From positions 8,994,717 to 9,058,716 of the forward strand of contig NC_049982.1 in assembly GCF_000003815.2 (NCBI RefSeq): a DNA stretch of 64,000 bases, in the 5' to 3' direction. Positions within the stretch are counted from its first letter, which is position 1; each line of letters starts with the position of its first letter. Shown here piece by piece: positions 1-13,200 of the stretch. Below the pieces are notes generated by a model. The model saw only the letters and a list, made by a program, of their open reading frames with translations. It was not told where the DNA came from and did no database searches. The stretch is from Branchiostoma floridae. Taxonomy: Eukaryota; Chordata; Leptocardii; Amphioxiformes; Branchiostomatidae. Both the position numbers and the translations under genes were made by a program.

Positions 1-2339
1 TGATGAATGAAACTCCTGTGCTGGCTTAACTCTTTCCCAAGCTTAATTGATACGATCTCATGCCACCGCAAGATCTGCTTGGAGATTACACTTTATATAA
101 ATGGAGCGGACTAAACCGCCAGATAACCGACAAGCTGCGACCGTGAACCGTGCGGCTCCGGCCGTCGTACTGAGCCTTACACTCAATAGTTTATCGACAG
201 TGGAGAAATGGAATGTATACGTGGATCTATCCGGCCACAGCAGGATATACACATCAACGTCGGTGCCAGCTAGAGTGTATTATTACGCCTGCCGTGATCA
301 TTCAGGCAACGATTTATGCACGCATTCAAGCAAGCAATGCCTCTGGAATCCCGCAACCTATTCATTACCGACATTGCTGTCAGCGCCCATGTCTCGGGAG
401 AAAAGAGTAGATCTATTTTCGTTAACATTAATTTTCTAGTTCACAAACGCAGCCAAAAGTTAAACACGGTTATCCCCTTTGTATCCATTTTGGCAAGGTC
501 TGTAACGACTTCGGTGAATATCTCTTCACCGGAACATTGGTGGGAATAAAGAAAAAAAAATGAAAGGAAATGGAAGTTTGCATGCTGAAGAGGAAAGCGA
601 GAAACTACGATTAAGACAGGAACAAAGAGGATAGAAAGGAGACAAAGCACAAGCACAAGAGAAAACTTTTGAAATGCCATAGAGGTGGAGGAAATGGAAC
701 AGATACATACTAGACGGAAACCGATGGGGAGCAAAGAAGCAGAACTTGTCGATATAACAGGGGAAGGCTCGTGATTGTGTCTGAACCCAGCGACCATGGC
801 CTTCATTCCTGAACAACGTTTTACAATCATCACCACATACATGTATGTCATTCATCGTAAGTGCCTCTGGCATAAGGTAGGCTGCGAGAGGAGCGGATTT
901 ACGGACTGAAGCCTGATTGCCTGCAAGTCACGTCTGGCAAGCGCCACTAATCAACCAGGCGATGAGTTTAGGCGCCAAACAAACAAGAGTTCGTAGACCT
1001 CAGGCCTGCATGAAATGTATTGGGTTTCTGTAGACCTATTGTGTATTTTTGCCTTTTTGTCTGTGGTACGTGGTTGGAAAAATGAGCTTTTTACTGTGTT
1101 GGTTGTGCACCATGCAAAAGTCTGACTCTGAAATTCCATTTTCTGAATTTGTAAGTTTGGACAGGGATGAACATTACTTATTTTGGATTTCTTAAGTATG
1201 TAACCAACCACAGTACTTTGAAGTTGTTGAGACGCTACCTTTTTTTGTCTCAGATGGCCCATGCACATGTAGTTACTCTGTCACATGATATACTAATATC
1301 TTCCTATTTCAATGTACTGACCTAATGCAGCTGCTAAGTCTCCTTGGTTTGTGTTCTTCCAATGATATTCATTAAAGATTTATTTCTGGGGTGTTATTCA
1401 CTTGACATCGGAATGTTACTCGCATAATTTGACCAATGATACTTTTATCTGTAGTTCCATAGACATTAGACAACATGAATAGTGGTAGCCCCCATGCAGC
1501 AGCAACAGTTAGTCCCCAGGGTGGTATGATATTTTCATTCAATCCATCCAACCCAAACCTAAATCTCCTGTAGTATCTAAGCCAAATTTAACAGCATAAT
1601 TTACTATGAAAAATGTCCTTGTCAATCCCATTTATAGATGGCAAGCTGCTGGCAATGGAAGCTTTGAAAAGTTCAGAAGCTGTTGTAGTCAAAGCAAACA
1701 CCCAGCAAACATCCCCACAAACCAATGAGCAGTTGCTTAGAAGGGGAATTTCATCATATATTTGCCGCGACAAAATGCAACAAACGATACTGAATTTAAA
1801 ACAGAACAAAGCTAAGCCTCCACCACTTAACCCTGCCTGTACCATAGATTAAGCAGGCCCAAAAACCAAGCGAATATGACTAGCCCAAAACAACAAATTA
1901 CCTGTATACAGTATGGAAATGGCATTACCAAAGAAACAAAAAGAAACACAGGACAAATCATACACATACCTTTCTCTTATGCCCACACTCTATACAGTTC
2001 TCCTCCACATTAGAAAATTGCATCTTCTTCTGTTTCAGTTCAAGTTCAACCATGATTGCCAACAGGGTAAAGGAACTTGTACCGGAACTTAAAACTCAGT
2101 ACTATACAGCTCTAGAAACACCACAAAGAGTAATAAGCAAACTCCAATTATACCTGACCAACAGATATATAATCTGGCACACTCCCGTCATCTGGCAAAC
2201 TGTCAGTGCCACTAAGTAACCTGATACATTGAAGGTGGCCCAGGCCAGATGATGGTTCTACACCCAACCATAATCTGTTTTTAAAACCAAGCAGATATTG
2301 GGAGGATGCCCCAACCACACTAAAACAGGGTCAACCAAT

Positions 2340-2905
2340 ACAGTATCAAGTTCAAGCACTAGGAGGCCCAAAATCAAACCTGACCACCAGGACACCACAA
2401 ACAACTCACGTACCAAATGGCAACACAATGGCACCTTGCGTTCCGGAGATACAGCGCACGCCCCGTGCCCGCACAAAAGGTAACCTAAAATGTCAAGTTC
2501 AAGCACCAAGGGCGCCAAAATCAAAATTGAGCATTATTCAGCCACCGCCGACACATGTGCCAAATATCATCGCGCCAGCACCAGCCGTCCGGAAACACCC
2601 CTCCCGGACACAAAATTCGACCTGCCGGGTCAAGTTCAAACGCGACAAGGCCCAAAGTCAATCCTAGGCAACAGGCAACAACCCCCCACCCATGCACCAA
2701 AAATCGTCGCAATCGCGCGTATCGTTCCGGACACACAGCGCCAAAAGTGCCCCAAAAACACCAAAAATGCCACCTTCAATGTCAAGGTCAAGCGCCAGGA
2801 GGCCCAAAATCACACCTGAGTGTCAGGCTACCACCCCCAACCCACGTACCAAAAATCGTTGTGCTCGCACCATCCGTTCACGAGATACAGCGCCCTACAT
2901 CCCCG
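2340..2905. repeat. Degenerate tandem array, unit about 140-160 bp, about four copies
   Basis: The motif TCAAGTTCAAGC followed by a GGCCCAAAATC-like block recurs near 2346, 2493, 2628 and 2785. A block like GTACCAAAAATCGT and a block like CGTTCCGGAGATACAGCGC also recur in most units, in the same order. Spacing is roughly 135-160 bp and the copies are strongly diverged. Several overlapping open frames in this stretch are a by-product of its composition and are not called as genes. Confidence 0.7.
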
Positions 2906-3143
2906 GCTACCGAAAAGTTTCCACCAGCATCAAAACCATACCTGCATACATGCAGGTAATCAGTCAGCGATCACAACGGTGTCCAGCAATACAAGAAACC
3001 CAATAAGTACCGACTGCACCTTGCTAGATATCTCCATGCTCTCAAGAACATGTCGCTTTCTCTTACCACAAATGGTCATTTATATACAGGTAACATTTGT
3101 GTGGCTTCACAGTCTGCTTACATCGACGATAAGCTCACACACT

Positions 3144-3490
3144 GACTTCATTATATGGATGACCTCCGCGTGCGTATCAATTTATGAGAAACGTTTACAG
3201 ATATTCTGTAAATTGTAGGAAGATGCTGCAAAATGTGAACTGTAATTTGCAAAAAGCAATATCTGAAAGGAAAAGCGAATGCAAATATCGTCAATTCAAA
3301 GTCAAAAAAGAAAGTGTCAAAGAACATATACACAAATATGGAATGTATTGCTGGCACACCATGTTATGCGTGTTTAGGCATTTGACCAACCTACCTGACA
3401 ACTTTTGTCAGTCTTTCTTCTGGCATGCTCTCATCAGTTCAAGTTGAGGTGCTGAAAGGATGTCATCCATATAATACTATCAACATGGAC
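3144..3490. repeat. Inverted-repeat element, family also at 52.2-52.7 kb
   Basis: The left part carries CATTATATGGATGACCTCCG and the right part carries the inverse GGATGTCATCCATATAATAC followed by CAACATGG. The same pair of inverted blocks borders 52188-52655, so this is a dispersed element with inverted ends and probably a MITE. No coding content was recognised. Confidence 0.5.
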
Positions 3491-3536
3491 TAACCTTTCT
3501 TTGCCTTGCTATCTTTTCATTTCCAGGATAATCAAA

Positions 3537-6500
3537 ATGCTGAAAAGATGCATCCAGGCAAGACACCTGCTTCTTCGCGCTGTGTATGTGCACAACAAGT
3601 ACCTCAGCACCGCTGCGAGAGGGAGAACCCGGGCATTGTATAGACCAACTTTGCTTCTTGGAGGGGCGGTCGCGATAGCTGGAACAGCCTTTCTAAGTTG
3701 GAGAAGGTAGGACCAGATCGTTATTGAAATTCCACTTTATACCAAGGTCGTATTGCCCTGTCCACACATGGAAGAAAATATTGGTGAAAAATAGATGATC
3801 CTTCAGTGATAAATCCTTTGATTTGTGGCGTACTTTTCGTTTCCATAGAAAGCTGCAAGCAGCAGAAGAAGATAGGAAGAACGGGACAGCAGATAAGACA
3901 GCTTCAGGAGAAGATGACGAACTTCAGGGGAAGAAGAAGAGACCGACCTTCAAAGATAGGAAGGTTAGATAAAAACGTTATTAGAGGCGACACATAAATC
4001 ATGTCTAGCTGTGGAGAGTGTGCTTACCTTTCACGAGTAGGTGAGGGGATTATTCCCTCTGACGTTCAGATGTTTTACTGTAGTGGGTTATTTTTTCACG
4101 ACGAGCCAATATCCGATTTCTGACCTTTTGTGACATTCTAAGAATTCTCAAGCGCACTGACGATATTGGGTATGTAAACTTCAGCATTTCCCTTTATCTG
4201 CGTGAAATAGCCGTAGTGTAATGTACTGATATGGAAGCATTAAATGTCTCCTTTCCATCACCGACGGTCGGGCGACTAAAGGTAATTGGTATGGAGTCTA
4301 TGGGAAGAGCCTGGAGACCATCGCTTTAAGTGACTGAAGAAAGTCGTCTTCGCAACACAACCTTATTCAATTCTTCAGTAAACGTTTCGACGATAATCTG
4401 TCGCCTTCACCATTACAATTTTTTTTACCGGTGAAGGCGACAGAAGGTCGTCGAAACGTTTACTCAAGAATAATAGAAGGTTGTGTAACGAAGAAGACTT
4501 TGTTCAATTGATCTACCAACCTGATGAAAATATTTACGAACGTTTCAAGTGACCTTTCAATCATCCCCTTAATCCTTCAATGGTCTCCCAATGATATTTG
4601 AATGATTTCAATGACAAACGTCTTTTGGTTGCTCACCGGCTACCCCGTGGTCGTCATTCTGTGTACAAATTAAAAAACATATAGGTAACGACTAAGGCGT
4701 ACTTGTTTAAGAGACATTGTAAATATCAATACTTTTTAACCACAGGTGATCGAATATGAGAACAGAATCCGGTCCTTCTCCAACCCGGACAAGATCTTCC
4801 GGTACTTCGCGACGCTGAGCGTGATCTCGGACGGGCACTCGGAGGTCTACATGACGCCGCAGGACTTCCTCAGGTCCATCACGCCCGGGGAGATGCAGCC
4901 AGAAGGTTAGGGGGACCAGGGCGTTTTGCTCAAACGTTTATCGTTGTAATCGGTGTTTGTATGGGTTCACTGACCTGTAACATCTACAAGAGAAAGACAG
5001 CAACTGATAGCTTTGTATGTTTATAAAATCAGCTATCAAATAGTTAAATCAGAATTTTTTTCTATATTTTTATGTTTGCACTGTAATGCTCTACCATAAC
5101 AGCATCTTTCAGATCTTTCTTGCATGATATAGAGCTTAGTATAATCCCCATGCCTTTGTCCAACAAATATTTAACAAGAAACGAAGTATTCTGAAGACGT
5201 TTAATGTTTGTTTGTGACCATTATTCTGTAGGTCTGGGTCTGGATCAGTTCATGCATATCCGAAAGGAGGTACGAAAATATATCAGATACAATATCCCGA
5301 AGTGTCTTTTATTTTACCAAAATCTTTTTTTGTGCTTTACTACTTTAGTCATCTAGCTGTTTAGGCTTTAAAACTCAGTTCGTACTGATCAAAAGACGAC
5401 GGTGAGATTTTGACACATGAAAGAAAATGATGAAGTTGAAATATAGCTTGATGCTGTTTAAATTGTAGATGTTTTTAAAAGACGTGTTTGCCCAATTAAG
5501 CAATGTTGATAGATTCAACTAGTCACATCCAAAGAATTGTATGTGACTTCCTACTTGCAGGATGTTGGCGAGGTGGTGAGCGTGAAGTGTTCCTCCCCGG
5601 ACATCTTCTCCAAACTCGGCAACAACGGGCTCATCAACTTCACGGACTACATCTTTCTACTCACCGTGCTCACCAGTAAAATATCTTTGTTTTGTTTTTT
5701 ATAAGATATACGGTCTCCATACACTAGTCACAACGATACAATCTACAGAGTATAGTCTAGCCAGGCGGTCACTACAGACAGGATTGTTTACACTTGCATC
5801 AAATGGAACAGTTATCTAAGGGACCACCATAAAGTGTTGGCCTGTTGGCCACGTATGTAAAGGTGGTAGCAAGTTTGACTGTGGTGTTTAAATGTTTTTG
5901 GTAGGCTAGTAACACCATATCCTTCCCACCCAGCTCCCAGGCGGAACTTTGAGGTGACTTTCAGAGTCTACGACATGGACGGAGACGGCCACCTATCTCA
6001 TGACGAGTTCCTTAAGGTTAGTGCTTAATTAAGCTGTCGTAATCTCAGAACAAAAATTCTGCCATTCAGTTTTATGATACCTTCGTTTTGTAACAACTAG
6101 CACTGCTTACATGACTATACTATTATTTCAGTGTTAGTATTAGTACATAAAAAACTGTTCTTCCCCTCAGGTGGAGAACTTCGCCTTCCGGAACACCACT
6201 ACCGGCATGAAGCACTCAGAGCGTAGGTAAGTGCTGTATCCTGGGTTAAGCATACCGACGTCAACAATGCATTCGATACGTTAAGTAGATAAGCTTCATG
6301 TAAAACAAATATTCTATTGAGGAACTTTGACAAATGCAGCCGACTTAGGCAGATATGTCTGGTAAAATGTCATACGCATGTTGGTATTCCCTCATTTCTC
6401 ATTTTGTGGTATCCCACAAATTACATGATGGAGATCAAGTTATCATTAGTAATAACGTATGACATTACAGTGAGAAAGATCTAAGAGCATGATTGGGCTA

Positions 6501-8771
6501 TAATGATGGCTTTTATCTTATCATTTGACAGTGCCGTTGATAAGGACGGAATGGGGAGCTCCTTGGCTATGTACTTCTTTGGGCCTCACCTGAACCAACG
6601 ACTCACGCTGCAGAAGTTTCTGGACTTCCAGGAGAAGGTGCAGGATGCTGTGCTGAAGCTGGAGGTGAGGTTCCCAGTCTTGCCGTGAATCGTACAATGC
6701 TAATGTCATCGTATCCACTTCTAGTATTTGATGTATGGAATGAGACATCGTGTTTATGCAGCAACAGATATACTATATTTATATCGTGTACAAGAACGTG
6801 GATAACGTTTTGCGGCAGTCTTTGCAGTGAATCTTACAATGCTAAAATCCTTTCATCGCAGCCACTACTAATTAATTGATGTATGAAATGAGATATCGTG
6901 GTTGTGCACGTAAAATGTGCATTAGGATTCTGCGAGTGTGCGTGTTGGAACGGTCACAGATTATGGACTTTCTAATGGCAATTAGTGTAGCAGCCATGGA
7001 CGTGAGCTTCAATGTTACCGCTAACGACCCTGTGTATGACAGGAATAGCTTAAATGATACCACTAATCATCGGCCTATGTATGAAAGGAATAGCTTCAAA
7101 TCTTTTGCTACTTAGTATATGACAATTTACCTTTCGAATTCAACATTCGTCCACTGTAGTTCGATCGTTGTGAGCCGGATCACAGAAGCGGACTGATTTC
7201 TATCAGGGAGTTCTGCTACTCGCTGCTGATGTACTCAGGTCTTTCTGATAACAAGAAAAAGAAAATGGTGGCCAGGGTCAAAAAACACATTGAGGACAAA
7301 CCACACGTAAGTTCGTGTCACCGAAATGTGTAAGACGTTTTGTATAAGTATAACGCACAGCTTACATTTAGATGACCTATCTTACAATGTCGTCTTTGGG
7401 TATCCATGGTACTGTTATTGATTTTTCACTTCGTCTTGAAGTATATGTTGTGACGCTTCACATATGAAACACCTAATGTACCTCGGGTGTAATATTTATA
7501 TAAACTCAACACAAAGAAGTTTGGAGATCATATTTACATAATCACTATACAAATCATAAGGTGTTACGTAGTCGTATACTAGTATTTTGTATATAAATCT
7601 TGTTTATTCTGGTATTTTACAGGCACCCCCAGGCGTGTCGTTTGACGACTTCCGTAACCTGTTCCTGGCGCTGCAGCACCTGCACGACATCGACATCGCG
7701 CTGACGTTTTTCCACGCAGCAGGGGCGCCGCTGGACCCGAGTGAGTCACTTGGTCTGGTCAACTCTATGGTATCCTGCGAAATTCGGCTGTTTTGTCAGG
7801 AAAAAAATTGTCTTAGATCCTTGTCGGTGGTTGGCTTTCAGTTCGTACATGACTTAAAAGTTCTATAGAACCAAAACCGCACGACGAATGTGACCTCGTC
7901 GTTAAAAAATAACAACAACAGAACAGTCAATGAATGTTATCCATCATTAAGAAAACAGTTTTCTCTCTCAAAATAAAGAACTTGAAATATTCAAGTCTAA
8001 AACCTTTAGCTTGGAGCAAAAAATCTACATAGTAACACATCAACACGCCTGGTTAATTAAGGTTGGTAACAGACATTAACCAATATGGGTAAAGGTATTC
8101 GCTAACTGTACAACATTTCTTTTTTCCAGCTACCCTGACACACGTCGCCAAAACCGTAGCGGCTGTCGAACTGGCTGATCACATCATGCAAATTTGTTTT
8201 AAACTATTCGACGAAAACGGTCAGTGGAAAAAGTTTCCATTCAGTTAGATTCATTTTATTACATTGCCAATATATTTCCCCACGAGTACCCCTAACGTGT
8301 GAATACAAGCTAATGTAGTTATTCCTAACAGATCAATCATGCATTACGTTCTAGTGGAATCGGTCCAACAGATAGAATTAGGTCGTCGTGGCTATCAATA
8401 GTGTCGTTATTGATGTGACCATAAAAGGCCATAATCAAAGCTGACGTCCAATATACGATATATACACCTAGGGGTACATTTATCGGCTTTAGGAGTCTAT
8501 ACATCAAGTACAAAACGATGGACGTCCTCGTGAGATACGGTTGAAGTATTTCAGACGTGAGTCTTCTCAATGCTATCAGGTTTTATTGATTTTTTTTATT
8601 CATTCGCCCTTCACAGATGACGGAGTGTTGGACGACAGGGAGTTTGTCTCCTTGTTGAAACAGCGCGCCACGCGGGGGCTGACCCGTCACCATGACACCG
8701 GAGTGTCCCGGATGTTGTCCGCCATTATCAGGTGTACCAAGCAGGTCTACAGGGAGACATACAGTGACTAG
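3537..8771 (+). CDS. MICU1: MICU1-type mitochondrial calcium uptake regulator
   Basis: Coding exons: 3537-3706, 3849-3963, 4746-4905, 5232-5269, 5561-5675, 5934-6016, 6171-6226, 6532-6664, 7160-7306, 7623-7740, 8130-8219, 8617-8771; 459 aa (human MICU1 476). The frame stays open through all junctions. MICU proteins sit in the mitochondrial intermembrane space and gate the MCU calcium channel according to calcium bound by two EF hands. Seen here: a basic N-terminus, a hydrophobic segment at about 38-55, a Lys/Arg patch at about 85-88 before [17 protein letters not shown], and two complete EF-hand loops, D213-E224 ([12 protein letters not shown]) and D406-E417 ([12 protein letters not shown]). 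A Cys close to the C-terminus (IIRCTK) matches the position used for the intersubunit disulphide in MICU1. Wording such as YFATLSVIS and DYIFLLTVL favours MICU1 over MICU2 or MICU3. The start at 3537 is preferred over the in-frame ATG at 3501 because a splice acceptor ends at 3526, between them. Confidence 0.93.
4341..4500. repeat. Long imperfect hairpin (MITE-like) in MICU1 intron 2
   Basis: Arms of about 71 bp, 4341-4411 and 4430-4500, are imperfect reverse complements and share the core AAACGTTTCGACGA. The loop is only 18 bp and T-rich. The element lies wholly inside the intron between exons 2 and 3. It looks like a MITE or fold-back element; no coding content. Confidence 0.8.
6674..6910. 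repeat. Diverged direct duplication in MICU1 intron 8
   Basis: A block of about 85-90 bp starting CAGTCTTGCCGTGAATCGTA near 6674 recurs near 6817 as CAGTCTTTGCAGTGAATCTT. Both copies go on to a matching GATGTATGRAATGAGA stretch. The first copy begins only about 10 bp past the 3' end of exon 8, so this looks like a local intronic duplication. Confidence 0.6.
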
Positions 8772-10239
8772 CTAGGGTCTACTGTTAGCGGTGTCTTATT
8801 GGGGAAATGTTGTTTTATGGGGTGGGTATTAAGAATCGATGATGCGTTAAGTTATTTACATTGTTTTTATGTATAATGTAATTAATACAAAAGGTAAAGA
8901 TGAAGTTAGTCCCAAAGACAAAATACAACAAGATGGGTTTTCATACAAAGGCATTGTACCTCACAGTGTAGTAGTTCCCTTATAATAAGATTTCAAGAAA
9001 TTCAGAAGATGAAATTGACTCGACATTCCTACAGACTCAGATAGATAGCCCATGGTTGAAGAAAGATTTTGAAATCATCAGTCTGAATTTTCACATGTAA
9101 GAATAAAAAGAATCATTATGATACAATGTACATAAAAGATTCATGATTACTCTCATCTTTATACGTATCTGCGTTGCGAAATAAAATAGATAGTATCCGA
9201 TTCGTAGAGAAAAATAAGATTATAATGTGACTACAATCATAGCATTACAATCAAGCTTTCAACATTCCGAAAGACCAGACAGCTTAGATGTTTTCAAATA
9301 TTGCTCCCTCACATCTCTTAGACATTTTAAAGTCATGAACCGGCTATGGGTATGTTATAACGCGATGTAGGCGGATACATACTACGACCCAGGTAAGTCT
9401 AGGTCATGCCAATGGAACATCCTGTCGGTTATGTGAGCAGTGCAGATGAGTATGTGACCTCGTATATGTTGAAAGTTAGTTAAAGAATAAAGCAAGTCCT
9501 GGGAACGGACACACCTGCTCACATCGAGTGACATAGGGCTGGGTAAAGGCTCACAAAGAGTTTGCGTCGACACCATATCAATACAACCCGTCACGGTATA
9601 CACTGACTTTTTGTAAATTTCGAAAGTAATAACCACGTGTTCCATGACTTAAGAGACAGAAGTGGGTTTTCACGGTTGCTGTTGCCAGGAAAGCCAAGTC
9701 GATATTTTGGCTTTTGGCAATCCGTGGTGAATATAACGTTGAATATTGTCCCGTTTCTTTTCGGCCTTTGTTTAATTACTACCAGCGTTAAGCATTTTAC
9801 AGTGCTAGTTTTCACGTATGTTATCTGTAATATATGATGTTACGATCCATTCTTTGGTGCTCTGTCATTGTTGTAGAATTGTAGAACTAGCATTTTATTT
9901 GTATACTAAGAATTTGAAGAACTGATTATAGTGAATAAAAAATACACAAATATCAAGCCAGCGTCAGATGCATCATTTTTTCCTACACTTTGACAGATAC
10001 AATTCAGATACAATCTAAAAGCCAAATGAAAGCCAAGTGTTTTTCGTATGGCCCTTTCTGGCAATGAGGAAATTTGCTTCGCTGTCACATTTAGTGTTTT
10101 TCACGATGCCGAAATGCACGAACTCAGCATATGACTAAACCCCATACTGACCCACAACAATTAGTTGCCGATATCATCATATCATCCCTTCATTACTTTG
10201 ACATACAATACATGTAACAGGTGTGGAGTTAAAGGTGAA
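8772..10239. other. Intergenic, MICU1 3' flank to ApeC gene 5' flank
   Basis: AT-rich DNA holding the MICU1 3' UTR and the promoter region of the next gene. AATAAAA at about 9102-9108 is a possible MICU1 poly(A) signal. I recognise no coding exon. Confidence 0.4.
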
Positions 10240-13200
10240 ATGGCGGTCCCTGCAACTTTTATTTTGGGTATAGCCATTCTGTGCACAGGTGTTACATCTG
10301 ACAATGGTAAGTTAAACTTCTGATACAGGGTTTTAGAAGACTGACGTACAAAACTTGTGACGTTGCAGAGTATAATCAGGAATTATATTTTTTCAATTAA
10401 AGTGTTAGTGTTTGTAAATATAACTGAAATAATGCTAAAATTGTACCATACTTGATAACTGCTTTCAATGCGATAAAAACAACATCATTAACATGTGCCA
10501 TCCAGTCTGTGGCGGTGATCATTCCGGTACCGCGTCCGGTACCATCGTCGCCACCCCCGGCCCGGGACCCTGTCAGTGGTCCATAGAGGTACCCCGGGGA
10601 TCCTCTGTACGACTCACGTTCGACATTTTCCACCTTCATGATGGGGACGGTGACGTCATCGTGTACGAACACTGCAATGTTGGAAATCAACTAGGTAAGT
10701 TACTTCAAGAAACATTAAAAGACATTAAGTGCCTTATTGATACGTGATATACGGGGTAAAGACAGTAAAATTCCTCTTTCATCATAAAATTGAGACACTG
10801 AATTATTATTTCATTGCATCTCATGGCCTAGCAACGTCGACGTCGCCAACTTTTGGCATAATGGACTGCCCAGTTTACCAGAACAGTAAATGGTGACATG
10901 CAGCATGAGTGGATTACTTGAAGTTAGATGAATAGGCTATACCACTATGATACCATGCATTCAGAGTGGTGACTTTTGATGCCTATATGTAGAAGTAAGA
11001 AAACGTTGGTCACATGATTAGCTGTCTGTTTGTTTGTTTGTTTGTTTGCTTTGGTTCTGACTGATCAATGCTCTACAATCACTAGGAATATTCAAAGGAC
11101 TCGAGATTCCTCAACCAGTCACTTCTTACAGTAATAAGATGGTGGTAGTCCTGACGTCATCGGGGATCGGTACTGGCACCGGATTCCGTGCTCATTACGA
11201 AGGTGACTGTTTTCATTTTAGTCTTGGGTGTTTAGAACTTGTATAGAATACATATATTACTAATCTTGTTTGAGTGCCCAGAGCGGACGCGACATGAATA
11301 TACATGAAATATACAGAAACTGATCAATGTAACATATGCGATTTTGCTTGTCATCGGCCTGTCCTAATCTTTTTCTGCAGTCCAGCTCTTTGTCGTATTA
11401 GCTTGGTTTCAATTGACAATGAAATATCTACGTATACCTGCCAGCAGACATACGTCACTAGCATGATTATGAACTTAAGATATTTCATCATTCCAACACA
11501 TATTGCGTGAAGGTGAAGATAGCCTAGTGTGGACAAACTCAGTCAGATACAATAATGTTGACATTTATAACAAATCAATACTTTTCAGCTGTCCCTGTTC
11601 CCAGAGTCGTCCCAGGCGAGCTGTACAGCATTCCTGATGACCCGTCGCCTATTGACATTAAACAGGGCTGCCTAACGCATACGGTACGCGCCTACATTAG
11701 CTGCTTATGTTTTGCCGCCTCTGCCCGGATCTTTTTACATTCTGGTCACACAATGGGCAATCCACACAGCTATAAAAGTTCACTACCAACTGATTTAACA
11801 CAATAACAGAGCGGACGCGACATGAATATACATGAAATATAGAGACGACGGGCTAACACGTCATATCTAATTCATCCCGCAAAGCCAGCAATAATGGTGC
11901 TTAGCGCCGTAAGTGAAACTTGAAAGCCCGCTGACCTTGGTCGTCCTTCAAATTCAATATACCACGTATACATACACAAAGATCAGCTTAAACCACAGCT
12001 TGCATTATTGATTACTAATCGATAAAATGATACCCGACTCTATGTACTTACCGAACGATATGCATGTATCTAAATTCCGGACTGATCTAAGAGATTGTTA
12101 TTATCTATTAAACATTTAAGGACATAACCTTAAACTCTTACATTAAATTCAGCTATGGTAACAATGCCTCGCATCATTTTTGATGTTGAAGAAGTTGGGT
12201 GTTAAAGCAATGATGGTGTAAATTGGCTGTGCTAAAATGCTGACACAGGCCGGTGAACGCTGGGCTACAGAAGATAAGAAGCTGCTGAACTGTGTCTGTG
12301 GTGGGGATTACCGTGTATGTTATACCGTACGCTGTCTGATGGGCACCTCTGCAGTTATGGGCAAAGACGGGCATTGGGCCTGCCGCAAATACCAGGTGCA
12401 TGTAAGTTCTTTTGCGCTTATGATAATGTAATACTATTTTCCTGGTCATTTATGGACTAGTTTAAGCCTGGGTGCCATCCTATTAAGTTTATCGGGTCTT
12501 CCATATACTCGCCAGCGTTTGTGAGCGAGTGTGTATGGGAATCCCGGAAAACTAGATCTATAGATAGAACGGCACCCAAGCTACACAGGCTAAATGGAGG
12601 ACTCTCTTGGGCCACCGGTGTGGCACTGCGGGATTCGTTTACTGCGGCACTGTTTTGTTATTTTTGCGATTTTCAAAAATTTTGATATTGTGTAATACGT
12701 AAAAGTATGACTTAGACAACAAAATACACAAAACGGAAGAAAATTCGTTCTTTATCTCGTTGAGTCATCTACGAACTCCGCAATGCCGCACTGGTGCCCC
12801 AAGAGTCCACCTTTAGCCACAACCTATAATACAAAACTGCCAAGTCCTTTGTACTACAAGTGGAACATTGAGTCAGTGATATACAAAATGGAAAGTTCTG
12901 GTAAAAAAGGTTACTCCAGCTCTCTAGTTCCCATTAAAAATCTGATTGTCATGTTCTAAGAATGGGGAAACACCTTGGATATGGTGCTTGCAAATACAAT
13001 GCCTATGGTTTGGCTTACTTTAGGAAAAACAACGTGCAAACATCCCCGGGCAAGCGAAATTTGTCCCGGTACCTCTAATCGTGCATGCTGTCGTTGGATT
13101 GGTCAACTGGTCTCTAGGCAACGCCTTTGAGGAGCCTGACCCTCAGCAGCAGATTCTGGCCGATCTGCAGGCGCTGGACAACAGGCTGGACGATCTGCAC

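Larger units (their letters stand above)
1..3526. other. Intergenic DNA upstream of MICU1; no gene recognised
   Basis: I see no convincing coding exon here. The longest open frames, such as the minus-strand one at 441-851, have no recognisable domain and no supporting splice structure. The stretch holds a degenerate tandem array near 2340-2905 and an inverted-repeat element near 3144-3490. The first, noncoding exon of MICU1 may lie here, because a splice acceptor ends at 3526 just before its start codon, but I cannot place it. Confidence 0.6.

Noticed and set aside
441-851. 136-codon minus-strand frame
   Set aside because: No recognisable domain, low-complexity hydrophobic stretches, no splice context, and it overlaps another open frame at 526-873.
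2555-2959. 134-codon plus frame rich in Pro and Lys
   Set aside because: It lies entirely within the degenerate tandem array at 2340-2905, where several frames are open because of composition.
3501-3536. In-frame upstream ATG adding 12 residues to MICU1
   Set aside because: A consensus acceptor ends at 3526, so 3501 most likely lies in an intron; the ATG at 3537 gives a proper basic targeting sequence.
10397-10690. 97-codon minus frame
   Set aside because: Antisense shadow of the CUB exon at 10506-10694, which has correct splice borders and a clear domain match on plus.
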